Positions 13,903-22,831 of a DNA stretch of 64,000 nucleotides are shown one piece after another. Position numbers and translations under genes: made by a program. The notes under the pieces are model-generated. The model did no database searches and was not told where the DNA came from. It was given only the letters and a program-made list of their open reading frames with translations. This stretch comes from Pseudonocardia cypriaca (GTDB taxonomy: Bacteria > Actinomycetota > Actinomycetes > Mycobacteriales > Pseudonocardiaceae). The stretch covers positions 1,550,001 to 1,614,000 of the forward strand of contig NZ_VFPH01000001.1 in NCBI RefSeq assembly GCF_006717045.1, read 5' to 3'. Position 1 is the stretch's first letter. Every line of letters starts with the position of its first letter.

Positions 13903-15210
13903 TCATCGATCCGGCCCGACGGGATAGTTGGCGGTGCTCTCGGCCAGGGGCAGCTCGTTGGTGCGCGGGCCCTGCGGTGAGCTCGTCTTCAGGCCGTCGA
14001 GGGTGACGGTGCCGAGGAACTCGAAGCGGTCGATCTGGAAGGGGAGGTTCTCCCCGGTGAGCGGCAGCGGAGAGTTCATCAGGTGAAAGTGCAGGTGGGC
14101 CTCGCTGCTGTTGCCCGAGTTGCCCAGGTTCCCGATCTGCTGCCCCTTCGTCACCCGGTCACCTGCTCGCACGGACGCGGAACCCGGCTTCAGATGCGCG
14201 TAGAAGGCGTAGGTGGCCGCGTCGAGTTCGAGGATGATCTGGTTACCGCCGTACTGGTCCAGGCGTAGCCCGGTCGGGAACACGTGCGGGGGCTGGTCCG
14301 GCACGTCGGAGACGACGGAGACGACGGTGGCGTCCGCGACGGCCAGTAAGGGCTGGTTGTAGGCCAGATAGTTCTCGTTCCGCGTCGGGTCGCCGCTGAA
14401 CGTGGCCGCCACCCCGGTCTGCACGTCGACGAGCGGCTGGGCGGACAGGTCGAATCGCACCCAGTCGACGGCAAAGCGTTCGGTCCCGTTGATCCGTCCG
14501 CCGAGCGGCAGCATCGCGTTGCGGTGGGGCGATGCTGTGCAGCAGGCGTTGAACGCCACCCAGCTGTCGCCCTGGAGCGGCGGGGCGATCACGAGCGGCT
14601 CCCGGCTGCTGTGGCAGATCGAGCCGCCGATGTGGCTCACCTGGTCCGGATAAACCCCGGCAACCTCCCGCTGGTCCGCGGCGGGGGGCGCGAAGCTCGC
14701 CTCCACCCGGTGCGTGACGGTCGGCGGGATTGCGCCGCGGTCGTCGTAGACGTCGTCGAGGAGCAGGATCGCGGTCTGCCCGGCGGGAATCGAGGTGACG
14801 GGCGAGGGCTCCCGCGGGTACGAACCCACGCGCAAGGTCCGGGTCACGAGCTCGTCGCCCTGCAACGTGGTCAGCACGCGAGGCATAGCGTCGTCGGTCA
14901 GGGTCTCGACCTTGTCGAGCGTGGTGGTACGGGGCGCCGCGTTGAGCACCGCGAGTTCGTAGGCGACGTGGTACTTGCCGTCGGTGCCCTTCACCGGGAT
15001 CGGATCGGGCGCCACACCTGTGACGACGAGCGGCGAGATCTCGTCACGCGAGGCCGTGGGACCGGCCTGCTCGGCGGATCCACATCGAGGCGGGGGAGCC
15101 GACGTCGGCGTCGCATCCCCACCGGTCGAGCATCCGGCCGCGGCCAGCAGCACGGATGATCCGATGCACACCATCAGCCGGCACAGTCTGGCCATCTTCG
15201 TGCCCTTCAC
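13903..15210 (-). CDS. M23-family peptidase-like lipoprotein
   Basis: A 435-residue protein with a lipoprotein signal (SSVLLAAAGC, Cys near 27). The N-terminal 230 residues form an unassigned extracellular region. The C-terminal half resembles the M23/LytM fold: YGGNQIILEL, YAFYAHLKPGSASVRAGDRV, KGQQIGNLGNSGNSSEAHLHFHLMNSP (about 320-390), with the HLHFH zinc motif present. M23 enzymes cut peptidoglycan cross-links. The first zinc His of active M23 enzymes is not obvious, so it may be a non-catalytic binder. ATG 15195 is an alternative start. Confidence 0.8.
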   Translation of the reverse strand: MKGTKMARLCRLMVCIGSSVLLAAAGCSTGGDATPTSAPPPRCGSAEQAGPTASRDEISPLVVTGVAPDPIPVKGTDGKYHVAYELAVLNAAPRTTTLDKVETLTDDAMPRVLTTLQGDELVTRTLRVGSYPREPSPVTSIPAGQTAILLLDDVYDDRGAIPPTVTHRVEASFAPPAADQREVAGVYPDQVSHIGGSICHSSREPLVIAPPLQGDSWVAFNACCTASPHRNAMLPLGGRINGTERFAVDWVRFDLSAQPLVDVQTGVAATFSGDPTRNENYLAYNQPLLAVADATVVSVVSDVPDQPPHVFPTGLRLDQYGGNQIILELDAATYAFYAHLKPGSASVRAGDRVTKGQQIGNLGNSGNSSEAHLHFHLMNSPLPLTGENLPFQIDRFEFLGTVTLDGLKTSSPQGPRTNELPLAESTANYPVGPDR

Positions 15211-15479
15211 CGGTTTCCATCGGGAGGGTTCGCCACCATCTCCTCCCGACGCCCGTGTGCCCTACGACGCCGTTGGAACCGGCCACGCGCGGCGACGCGG
15301 GACCGACCAGTTTCCCGCACACAGCCAGGTCGCCGTGGCCGCGAGTCGGAGCATCTTCGGCGACTGAATGGCCGCCGCGTGCAGTTCTCTCAGGTGAACG
15401 GCGTTTGAAGCTTTCGTCCGCGTGCGCTGGTGATATTGCGGAAAGCTTCACTGGACTGTTCAACGATATCGTCAAATGC

Positions 15480-16685
15480 GTGGTTTCTGACATCAAGAGC
15501 ACCGCCCATGCCGTCGACGCCTCCGCCGTCATGGGACTGCTACCGGCCCGGCCGCGGCTGCTCGCCCTCGGCGAGCCCACCCACGGCGAGGGCACCCTGC
15601 TCGACCTGCGCAACGAGCTCTTCCGGCAACTCGTCGAGCAGGAGGGCTACCGGACGATCGCGATCGAGAGCGACTGCATGATGGGCCTGGTCGTGGACGA
15701 CCACGTCACCTCGGGAACGGGCGACCTCGACGAGGTCATGGAGCGCGGGTTCAGCCACCGGTGGTTCAACGGCTCTGCCGGCAACCGCGATCTCGTGCGC
15801 TGGATGCGCGCCTACAACGACGGCCGGCCCGCGGCCGAGCGGCTCCGCTTCGCCGGGTTCGACGGCCCGCTGGAGATGACCGCTGCCGCGAGCCCCCGGC
15901 AGGCCCTCACCGCGCTGCACGGCTACCTGTCGGCCTCGGTGGACGCGGGCCTGCTCCCTTGCACCGCGGAGACGCTCGACCGCCTGCTCGGCGCCGACGA
16001 CCGGTGGACCGATCCGGCGGCGATGATGGACCCGGCGCAGTCCGTGGGGCGGTCGGCCGAGGCCGGGGAGCTGCGGCTGCTCGCCGACGACCTCGTGGCG
16101 CTGCTCGACGCGCAGACGCCGCACCTGATCACGGCGACCTCGCGGGACGACTGGGACCGGGCCCGCCTGTACGGGCGCACCGCCACCGGCCTGCTGCGCT
16201 ACCACTTCTGGATGGCCGACACGTCACCGAGCCGTTGGACGTGGCTGGCGAGCCTGCGGGCCCAGATGATGGCCGGCAACCTCCTCGCCGCCGCCGAGCG
16301 GGGACCGGTGCTGGTCCACTCCCACAACGGCCATCTCCAGCGGGCGAAGAGCACGATGCGGATGGGCGGCCTGCAGCTGGAGTGGTGGGGCGCAGGCGCG
16401 CTCGTGAGCGCCCACCTGGGTGAGGGGTACGCCTTCCTGGCCACGGCCCTGGGCACGATCCCGCACCAGGGAGTGGACGCGCCGCCCCCGGACACCGTCG
16501 AAGGACTCCTGTACGCGCTCCCGGAGGAGCGCTTCGTCGTCGACGCCCGCCGGCTGGTCGCCGCTCTCGGCGACGCGCAGCCGACCTCTCGGGAGAGCCC
16601 CTTCTACGGCTACTCCCCGCTGGACCCGGCCCACGTCGCCGGGACCGACGGGATCGTGTTCGTCAAGGACGTCCGGCAGAGCTAG
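15480..16685 (+). CDS. Erythromycin esterase-family protein
   Basis: A 401-residue protein. Family motifs are ALGEPTHGEG (catalytic Glu/His region, about 30), AIESDCMMG, the FAGFDGP region and VHSHNGHLQR (about 280). Members hydrolyse macrolide lactones or related esters, but many have unknown substrates, so resistance cannot be inferred. The start is uncertain: GTG 15480 and ATG 15531 are in frame and neither has a clear ribosome-binding site, while the frame extends back into the upstream lipoprotein gene. It converges on the kinase-like gene with a 4-nt overlap. Confidence 0.8.
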   Translation: MVSDIKSTAHAVDASAVMGLLPARPRLLALGEPTHGEGTLLDLRNELFRQLVEQEGYRTIAIESDCMMGLVVDDHVTSGTGDLDEVMERGFSHRWFNGSAGNRDLVRWMRAYNDGRPAAERLRFAGFDGPLEMTAAASPRQALTALHGYLSASVDAGLLPCTAETLDRLLGADDRWTDPAAMMDPAQSVGRSAEAGELRLLADDLVALLDAQTPHLITATSRDDWDRARLYGRTATGLLRYHFWMADTSPSRWTWLASLRAQMMAGNLLAAAERGPVLVHSHNGHLQRAKSTMRMGGLQLEWWGAGALVSAHLGEGYAFLATALGTIPHQGVDAPPPDTVEGLLYALPEERFVVDARRLVAALGDAQPTSRESPFYGYSPLDPAHVAGTDGIVFVKDVRQS

Positions 16686-17353
16686 GAACTCGTGGATGCT
16701 CGTTCGAGCGCGAACTTCTCCGCAACGATCCTGAACAGCACGTCCTCGCTCATCGTGTCGAGCTCGACGGCGGGCAACCCTAGCCGCCGGGTCTCGGCGA
16801 CGAGGCGATCGGTGAACATCCGGTCCCGCTCCAGCAGGTTGCGCTGGGCGCGTTCCGGGTCGCTCGTCCTGTTCGCGATGTCCCACGCGGTACCGCGGCT
16901 GTTGAAGGCGGCCCACCGGAACCGGGGCGTCGGCAGCAGCCAGACGGCGTGATTCCGGTCCTCGAGCAGCGGTTCCACCAAGTGGGGCAGCAACCGGAAG
17001 CCCTCGGCGACGACACCGCCATCCGCCGACAGCCGCAGCAGGTCCTCCACGATCAGGGCGAAACCCTCGCCGCGGTACCAGTGGAAGGTGTCGAGCATGG
17101 TGTCCGGAGATCGGTTCACCCACCGCTCGTCCATCCCCATCTCCATGAAACGAGCGAGCTCCGGGGCATCTCCAGGTGTGCTCCGGCGAGCGTGGTCGAG
17201 CATGACGTCGTCGGTCGCGTACACCGACAGGCCGTACGTCGCCGCGAGGCGCCGGGCGATGGCCGACTTGCCCCCGCCACTTCCGCCGCCGATCCAGTAG
17301 ACGTTCCGGAGCCGGGCCCGCAGCATCGCCGTCGATCTCGTGGTCGCCGTCAT
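16682..17353 (-). CDS. P-loop kinase-like NTPase
   Basis: A 223-residue protein with Walker A GGGSGGGKS (22-30), a switch-like YATDDVMLDHA (45-55) and a long helical remainder with conserved-looking Arg residues (RTSDPERAQRNLLERDR). It resembles the uridine/adenylate-kinase and shikimate-kinase branch of P-loop kinases. Substrate unknown; actinobacterial homologs are annotated only as AAA or kinase-like. It is divergent from the acetyltransferase at 17399, with a 45-bp gap containing both promoters. Confidence 0.75.
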   Translation of the reverse strand: MTATTRSTAMLRARLRNVYWIGGGSGGGKSAIARRLAATYGLSVYATDDVMLDHARRSTPGDAPELARFMEMGMDERWVNRSPDTMLDTFHWYRGEGFALIVEDLLRLSADGGVVAEGFRLLPHLVEPLLEDRNHAVWLLPTPRFRWAAFNSRGTAWDIANRTSDPERAQRNLLERDRMFTDRLVAETRRLGLPAVELDTMSEDVLFRIVAEKFALERASTSS

Positions 17354-17398
17354 GGGATCCGATGATCCGACAGCGTTTCCGGTGCGACGCTGTGTCCC

Positions 17399-18082
17399 GT
17401 GGAAGATCTGCGCGGATCCGTGGTCACGGCGCGCCTGCGGCTCGAGCCCGTCGGCCCCGCCAACGCCGCCGACCTGTGGCTCGTGCACAGCGACGACGCG
17501 GTGTGGCGTTGGTACGAGAACGGGAGGCCGAGCCCCGAGCAGGCGCAGCAGCGGGCGACGTCCATGGCCGACTCGTGGCGCTTCCACGGTGTGCACAAGT
17601 GGATCGCGTACGACCGGGTGAGCGGCGAGGTCGTCGGCCGCGGCGGTTTGTCGCGCACGCCCGTCGATGACGACTGGGGGCAGATCTACGCGTTCCTCCC
17701 GGCGGAGCCGTGGGTGCGTGCAGCGCACAGGATTCGGCGCCCTTTCGTCGCGCACGCGAACTGGCTCGAGATCGGCTGGGCGCTGCGGGGGGAGTTCCGG
17801 GGTCGCGGCTACGCCTCGGAGATCGGGCGGGCCGGGCTGGCGTTCGCGTTCGACGTCCTCGGGGTGCAGGCCGTGGTGTCCTGCACGGTCCGGCACAACG
17901 TGCGTTCGCGGGCCGTGATGGAGCGCATCGGCATGCGGTACGCGGGTGAGATCCGCAGCCGCGGCATGGTCGACGGCGTCGAAGGCGAGCAGGACGACGC
18001 GCCGCACGCGGTGTGCGTCCTGCTGCAACGGGACTGGCCGGGTTCACGTGCTCCTGGCGGGCCGGTGCGTCCACTTCGGTAG
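17399..18082 (+). CDS. GNAT acetyltransferase, RimJ/RimL-like
   Basis: A 227-residue GNAT protein starting at GTG. The acetyl-CoA binding loop is in GEFRGRGYASEIG (about 140), followed by the C-terminal pair VVSCTVRHNVRSRAVMERIGM typical of the ribosomal-protein acetyltransferase branch. The substrate is unknown. Its last 39 bp overlap the convergent LysR gene. Confidence 0.85.
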   Translation: MEDLRGSVVTARLRLEPVGPANAADLWLVHSDDAVWRWYENGRPSPEQAQQRATSMADSWRFHGVHKWIAYDRVSGEVVGRGGLSRTPVDDDWGQIYAFLPAEPWVRAAHRIRRPFVAHANWLEIGWALRGEFRGRGYASEIGRAGLAFAFDVLGVQAVVSCTVRHNVRSRAVMERIGMRYAGEIRSRGMVDGVEGEQDDAPHAVCVLLQRDWPGSRAPGGPVRPLR

Positions 18083-18742
18083 CCAGACCTCGGTGTCGGG
18101 TGCGCCCACCCGTCGGGAGGCGAGGTGGTCGCGAAGCGCGGCGAGCGCCGGATGCGGGTTGTCCGCGCGCCAGATCAGCGACATCGGGTAGATGGGCGCC
18201 GGGTCGCGGACCGGGATGCGCCGCAGGTCGTAGCGGTCCGGCCACATGTATCGCGAGCCTTCGCCGACGAAGGTGATCGTCGCCGGCACGGGGACCGGGA
18301 CGGCGTGGAACGTGGCGTCGATCGTCCCGGCCTCGACCGCCGCGATCGCCGTTTCGACGTCGGCGTTGAGGGCCACCACGTCCAGCTCGATCTCGGGATG
18401 GGCGCGGTAGAACTCCTGCACGCGTGCTGCCGATGCGACCCGCCTGCTGACGACGTCCACCCGCAGCGCGCGCCGGCCGGGACGCACGGACGCGTCGGCC
18501 CGTTCCTCCGCGCGCAGCAGTTCACGGGCGTGGGGCAGGAACGCCTGGCCGTCGATGGTGAGTTGGGCTCCGCGGGCCGTGCGGACGAACAGCCGCACCT
18601 CCAGGTCCCTCTCCAGTGCGGCGATGCGCTTGGAGACGGCCTGCTGGGTGATCGAGAGGACGGCCGCGGCCTCCTGGAACTGACCGGCGTCCGCCGCCGC
18701 GACGAAGGTGCGCACGGCGGCGAGATCCACGCGCCGGACCAT
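18044..18742 (-). CDS. Short LysR-family regulator
   Basis: A 232-residue LysR protein. The HTH (VRTFVAAADAGQFQEAAAVL through QQAVSKRIAALERDL, about 9-45) and linker helix are complete. The effector domain begins normally (LRVDVVSRRVAS, AVEAGTIDATFHAVP) but then runs quickly to PMSLIWRADNPHPALAAL. The second subdomain found in full-length members (about 300 residues) appears largely missing. It is divergent from the MFS gene and likely controls it and itself through the palindrome at 18748-18764. Confidence 0.8.
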   Translation of the reverse strand: MVRRVDLAAVRTFVAAADAGQFQEAAAVLSITQQAVSKRIAALERDLEVRLFVRTARGAQLTIDGQAFLPHARELLRAEERADASVRPGRRALRVDVVSRRVASAARVQEFYRAHPEIELDVVALNADVETAIAAVEAGTIDATFHAVPVPVPATITFVGEGSRYMWPDRYDLRRIPVRDPAPIYPMSLIWRADNPHPALAALRDHLASRRVGAPDTEVWLPKWTHRPARST

Positions 18743-18747
18743 AACTG

Positions 18748-18764
18748 CACAACCCGCGGTTGTG
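18748..18764. promoter_or_regulatory. Candidate LysR operator
   Basis: CACAACC (18748-18754) and GGTTGTG (18758-18764) form a perfect 7-bp inverted repeat with a 3-nt centre. It sits 6 bp upstream of the LysR ATG and 58 bp before the MFS start, a usual place for an autoregulatory LysR site. Confidence 0.5.
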
Positions 18765-18821
18765 GCTCGCCGCCTGCTCCGTTGTTTGATCCGCCTCCTG
18801 CGCGCCGCTTCGATCATCGGG

Positions 18822-20123
18822 GTGCCCAGACGATCCCTCGGCCGGCAGTTCGGGTGGTTGTGGGCGGCGTACGCGGTCAGCGCGTACGGCTCCGGGCTGG
18901 GGTTCGGGGCGTTGCCGCTGATCGCCGTGCTCGTGCTGCACGCCGGCCCGGCTCAGGTGTCCGCCCTCTCCGCGGTGGGACCCGCGGTGGGCGCGCTGAT
19001 CGCGTTGCCGCTCGGCCCGTGGGTGGAGTTCCACCGCAAGCGCCCGGTGATGATCGCGATGGATCTGGCGCGGTTCGCGGCCGTGCTGTCCGTTCCGGTC
19101 GCCTACGCCGCCGGCCAGCTCGGGTTCGCCCAGCTCCTGGTCGTATCGGCCGTGGTCGCTGCGGCCAAGATCGCTTTCACCGCCGCAGCAGGCGCCTACC
19201 TCAAGGGTCTCGTCCGGCCGGACGACCTGCTCGTGGCCAACGCGCGGTTCGAGTCCACGACGTGGAGCTCCATCGCCGTCGGGCCGCCGCTGGGTGGGGC
19301 GGCGATCGGCCTCTTCGGGCCGGTGGCCACGGTGGTGGCCGACGCATTCAGCTACCTGCTCTCCGCGCTGGGGATCGCGGCGATCCGCGGCCGGGAGGAA
19401 CGACCGGGGCGGATCGGAACGGGCCGGGTCCGGGCCGGCGAGCTGCTCGACGGCTGGCGGCACATCCTGACCCACCCCGGCCTTCGTGCGCTCTACCTCA
19501 ACAACCTGCTCGTCGCCGGACCGATCATGGCCACCGAGCCGCTGCTGGCCGTGCTCATGCTCGGCGAGCTCGGGTTCGCGCCTTGGCAGTACGGTCTCGC
19601 CTTCGCCGCCCCCTGTGTTGGCGGGCTCATCGGCTCGCGCCTCGCCCGCCGCGTCGTGACGCGGTACGGGCAGCACCGGATCCTCCGGACGGTCGGCACG
19701 CTGCGCGCGGTCTGGCCGATCGGCCTCGTCCTCGTCCAGCCCGGCGTCGCCGGCCTGGTGACCGTGATCGCCGTCGAGCTCGGACTCATCATCTGCATGA
19801 GCCTGTTCACCCCGGTTCTGGCCACCTATCGGCTCCAGCACACCCCCGAGGACCGCATCGCCCGCACCCTTTCGGCCTGGTCGATCAGCAACAGCGCCGC
19901 CATCGCGGTCCTCAGCGCGCTCAGCGGCCTGCTCGCCGCCGCCACCAGCCCTCGGACGGCCATCGCGGTGGCCGGACTGCTCGTCCTCGCCAGCCCGCTG
20001 CTGCTCACGCGACTCGTCGCCGACCTCCGGCCGCCGAGTTCCGGTCCAGCGGTCAGCTGTGTTCGAGGATCGCAGCGAAGCGCTGTTCGGCGAGGTCGAA
20101 CTGGCCGGCGATCTTCACCTTGA
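18822..20123 (+). CDS. MFS transporter
   Basis: About 433 residues with 10-12 hydrophobic segments, typical of the drug-exporter-like MFS branch (FGWLWAAYAVSAYGSGLG at the N-terminus, PLLAVLMLGELGFAPWQYG in the middle). Start GTG 18822 is chosen by fit to the family N-terminus; the ribosome-binding site is weak. The last 25 residues are Arg/Ser-rich and overlap the convergent HD gene by 71 bp, so the true C-terminus is unusual. Export substrate unknown; probably LysR-regulated. Confidence 0.8.
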   Translation: MPRRSLGRQFGWLWAAYAVSAYGSGLGFGALPLIAVLVLHAGPAQVSALSAVGPAVGALIALPLGPWVEFHRKRPVMIAMDLARFAAVLSVPVAYAAGQLGFAQLLVVSAVVAAAKIAFTAAAGAYLKGLVRPDDLLVANARFESTTWSSIAVGPPLGGAAIGLFGPVATVVADAFSYLLSALGIAAIRGREERPGRIGTGRVRAGELLDGWRHILTHPGLRALYLNNLLVAGPIMATEPLLAVLMLGELGFAPWQYGLAFAAPCVGGLIGSRLARRVVTRYGQHRILRTVGTLRAVWPIGLVLVQPGVAGLVTVIAVELGLIICMSLFTPVLATYRLQHTPEDRIARTLSAWSISNSAAIAVLSALSGLLAAATSPRTAIAVAGLLVLASPLLLTRLVADLRPPSSGPAVSCVRGSQRSAVRRGRTGRRSSP

Positions 20124-20772
20124 CCTCGTCGGTCAGCGGGGTGTCGGGCCGTGCGACGAGCTCGCGCAGCATCGGGACCAGCGGCCCGTACTTCACCGCG
20201 GCCCTGCGCACCTTGGGCCCGACCGTGTAGAGGATGCCGACGCCGTTGTCGGTGAAGTCGGAGACCTTGATCGGCCGAGCCCACGGGTTCCGGTCCAGGC
20301 TGGTGGCCACGTGCTCCCGGTACTGGTCGTCCTTGTCCCGGCCGGGGTCGTACGCGGGGTTGGTCACCGCGGCGACCAGCTCGGAAACCCGCCGGCCGAA
20401 GTCGCGGGCCAGCACGGCCAGCGCCGCCGTGGTGGGCTTCTCCGGCGCGCCACCTGCCAGCTCCTCGGGGTGGTCCTCGACGGCGTCGTGCAGCAGAGCG
20501 GCGGCGAGCACGTCGACGTCGCGGACCTGGTAGTGGCACATGATCCGGATGGTGACGCGCAGCAGGTGGTTGAGGACGGACTCGCGGGATCGCCGGTCGT
20601 CGCGGTGCAGCCGCTCCGTGAGCCGGAACGCCTTCTGCAGGACCGCCCGTTCGGCTTCGGTGAACGACGCGAGCTCGAGCTGGAACCGCCTGCGCAGTCC
20701 CTGCTCCCCGTAGACCTCGGTGACGACGTGCAGCGGGAGGGACAAGAGGTACCTCGGCGTCAGCTCGTCCAT
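20053..20772 (-). CDS. HD-domain hydrolase, RSH-like
   Basis: A 239-residue all-helical protein. The metal-binding HD motif extends to HDAVEDHPE (about 95-103), matching the HDxxED form of the (p)ppGpp-hydrolase (SpoT/Mesh1-like) branch, with an upstream His in NHLLRVTIR. No synthetase or TGS domain follows. It could be a small alarmone or nucleotide hydrolase; substrate not shown. ATG 20772 fits the domain boundary. The 3' end overlaps the convergent MFS gene. Confidence 0.7.
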   Translation of the reverse strand: MDELTPRYLLSLPLHVVTEVYGEQGLRRRFQLELASFTEAERAVLQKAFRLTERLHRDDRRSRESVLNHLLRVTIRIMCHYQVRDVDVLAAALLHDAVEDHPEELAGGAPEKPTTAALAVLARDFGRRVSELVAAVTNPAYDPGRDKDDQYREHVATSLDRNPWARPIKVSDFTDNGVGILYTVGPKVRRAAVKYGPLVPMLRELVARPDTPLTDEVKVKIAGQFDLAEQRFAAILEHS

Positions 20773-20857
20773 GGGCCAAAGTAACCCGACCCACCAAGAT
20801 GGTGATCCGTACGTGATGAACCCGTCACAAAGGCCTAGGTCGACGAGAGTGGGACAC

Positions 20858-21679
20858 ATGACCGGACGGTTCGACGGCAAGGTCGCCCTGATCACCGGGG
20901 CCGGGCGCGGGCAGGGGCGCAGCCACGCGGTGCGGCTCGCCGCCGAGGGCGCGGACGTGATCGCCCTGGACATCTGCCGCCAGATCGACACCGTTCCCTA
21001 CCCGCTCGCGACCTCCGCCGACCTGGCGGGGACCGCGTCCGAGGTCGAGGCGCTGGGCCGCCGGGTCGTCACCGCCGAGGTGGACGTGCGGGACGCGGAG
21101 GCGATGGCCGCTGCCGTTGCCGACGGGGCCCGGGAGCTGGGCGGGGTCGACATCGTGCTGGCCAACGCCGGCATCGGCATGGTCGACCCCGAGATCCCCC
21201 CGCCGACGGCGTTCCGCGACGTGCTCGACGTGAACCTGGTCGGCGTGTGGAACACCGTGCACGCCGCGGCACCGATCATGATCGAGCAGGGCCGTGGCGG
21301 CTCGATCGTGCTGACCGGCTCGACGATGGGACTGATCGGACGCGGCGGCAGCGGGAACGGGGGAGCGGACGGCTACGTGGCGAGCAAGCACGCCATCGTC
21401 GGCCTCACCCGGACCTGGGCGAACTGGCTGGCGAGGTTCAACATCCGCGTGAACTCCGTCCACCCCACCGGTGTCAGCACGCCGATGATCCTCAACGAGG
21501 CGCTGCAGGGGGTGCTGGCGTCGTTGCCGGCCGACGGGCCCGACATGACGAACCTGCTCGACGTGCAGCTCATCGAGCCGCGGGACGTCAGCGCCGCTGT
21601 CGCCTGGCTGGTGTCCGACGAGGCCCGCTACGTGACGGGTGTGGCGCTCCCCGTCGACGCGGGCATGACGGTCAAATAG
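20858..21679 (+). CDS. Mycofactocin-type short-chain dehydrogenase
   Basis: A 273-residue SDR. Cofactor motif TGAGRGQGRSHAVRLA (about 13-28), NAG motif, catalytic Ser in GSTMGL and YxxxK as YVASKHA (about 175). The insert after beta-2, with QIDTVPYPLAT, is the hallmark of the mycofactocin-coupled SDR subfamily, whose nicotinamide is thought not to exchange freely and to be reoxidised by mycofactocin. That implies the genome elsewhere encodes mycofactocin biosynthesis. Substrate unknown; an alcohol or terpenoid oxidation is typical. Confidence 0.85.
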   Translation: MTGRFDGKVALITGAGRGQGRSHAVRLAAEGADVIALDICRQIDTVPYPLATSADLAGTASEVEALGRRVVTAEVDVRDAEAMAAAVADGARELGGVDIVLANAGIGMVDPEIPPPTAFRDVLDVNLVGVWNTVHAAAPIMIEQGRGGSIVLTGSTMGLIGRGGSGNGGADGYVASKHAIVGLTRTWANWLARFNIRVNSVHPTGVSTPMILNEALQGVLASLPADGPDMTNLLDVQLIEPRDVSAAVAWLVSDEARYVTGVALPVDAGMTVK

Positions 21680-21814
21680 CCATCGGATGTGACGCAGGCC
21701 ACGTGCAGAACTGACGGATTCCCGGACCGGCGGCGGTCTCGATCCGAAACCGAACCGACCACCTCCGGAGTGTCCGATGCCCGATCACCTGCCGACCGCC
21801 GTAGAGAGACCCTG

Positions 21815-22789
21815 ATGCCGTCGGATGCCGACTTCGCCGCCGTGACCGAGCCGTTCCGGCGGGAGCTGCTCGCGCACTGCTACCGGATGCTCGGGTCGAT
21901 CCACGACGCCGAGGACCTCGTGCAGGAGACGTACCTGCGGGCGTGGCGGGCGTTCGACCGGTTCGAGGGGCGTTCGTCGGTGCGGCGTTGGCTGTACAAG
22001 ATCGCCACGATGGCGTGCCTGACGGCGTTGCAGACGCGCTCCCGCCGTCCGCTTCCCTCCGGGCTCGCCGCCCCGTCGGACGATCACCGGGTCGCCCTTC
22101 CGGTCGACGGTCCGGCGGTCGAGTGGCTCCAGCCCGCACCTGACGCGCTGTTCGACCCGGCCGTGGTCGTGGCCGGAAGGGCGGGGGTGCGGCTCGCCTT
22201 CATCGCCGCGCTGCAGCACCTGCCCGCCCGGCAGCGGGCCGTGCTGACGTTGCGCGACGTGCTGGCGTTCCGGACGGCTGAGGTCGCCGACATCCTCGAT
22301 GCGACGCCTGCGGCCGTCGACAGCGCGCTGCGCCGCGCGCGAGCCCAGATTGCCGCCGCCGGTCCGGTGGAGGACGACCTCGCCGAGCCGGACGGGGAGA
22401 TCAGACGAGCCCTCCTGGACGACTTCGTCGACGCCTTCACGAGGGCCGACGCCGGCGCGCTGGTGACCCTGCTGCGGGCCGACGTCGAGCTGGAGATGCC
22501 GCCGACCCCGGTCTGGTTCAGCGGCCTGCCGGCCGTCGCCGGGTTCCTCGGCAACCGCGTGCTGCGCCGGGCAGGGCAGTTGAGACTGGCGCCCACCAGC
22601 GCCAACGGCCAACCGGCGTTCGTCGTCCACGAGTGCACGGGCAGTGGCCGCTACGAGCCGCACGGTGTCCACGTCCTGACCCTGATCGGGAACAAGGTCG
22701 CGCGCATCACGGCGTTCAACGACCCGAGCCTCGTGCCGACGTTCAACCGTGCAGCGGGCAGCGTTGACGCAACCCACGAGCTGCTATAA
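21815..22789 (+). CDS. ECF sigma factor with SnoaL-like C-terminus (SigG type)
   Basis: A 324-residue sigma factor. Region 2 is LLAHCYRMLGSIHDAEDLVQ (about 15-40), region 4 is LPARQRAVLTLRDVLAFRTAEVADIL (about 150-175), and the C-terminal 130 residues form an NTF2/SnoaL-like domain (FVDAFTRADAGALVTLLRAD). In this group the extra domain controls sigma activity in place of an anti-sigma factor. It precedes SRPBCC, ArsR and DUF899 genes on the same strand, which may form its regulon. Confidence 0.9.
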   Translation: MPSDADFAAVTEPFRRELLAHCYRMLGSIHDAEDLVQETYLRAWRAFDRFEGRSSVRRWLYKIATMACLTALQTRSRRPLPSGLAAPSDDHRVALPVDGPAVEWLQPAPDALFDPAVVVAGRAGVRLAFIAALQHLPARQRAVLTLRDVLAFRTAEVADILDATPAAVDSALRRARAQIAAAGPVEDDLAEPDGEIRRALLDDFVDAFTRADAGALVTLLRADVELEMPPTPVWFSGLPAVAGFLGNRVLRRAGQLRLAPTSANGQPAFVVHECTGSGRYEPHGVHVLTLIGNKVARITAFNDPSLVPTFNRAAGSVDATHELL

Positions 22790-22831
22790 CGTGAGTGGCA
22801 ACTGAACGGTTGCTACTGGATGGAGGCCGAC

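Noticed and set aside
15480..16685. Calling the esterase-family gene a macrolide-resistance determinant
   Set aside because: The family fold is clear but substrate specificity in this family is broad and no macrolide genes are nearby, so resistance is not supported.
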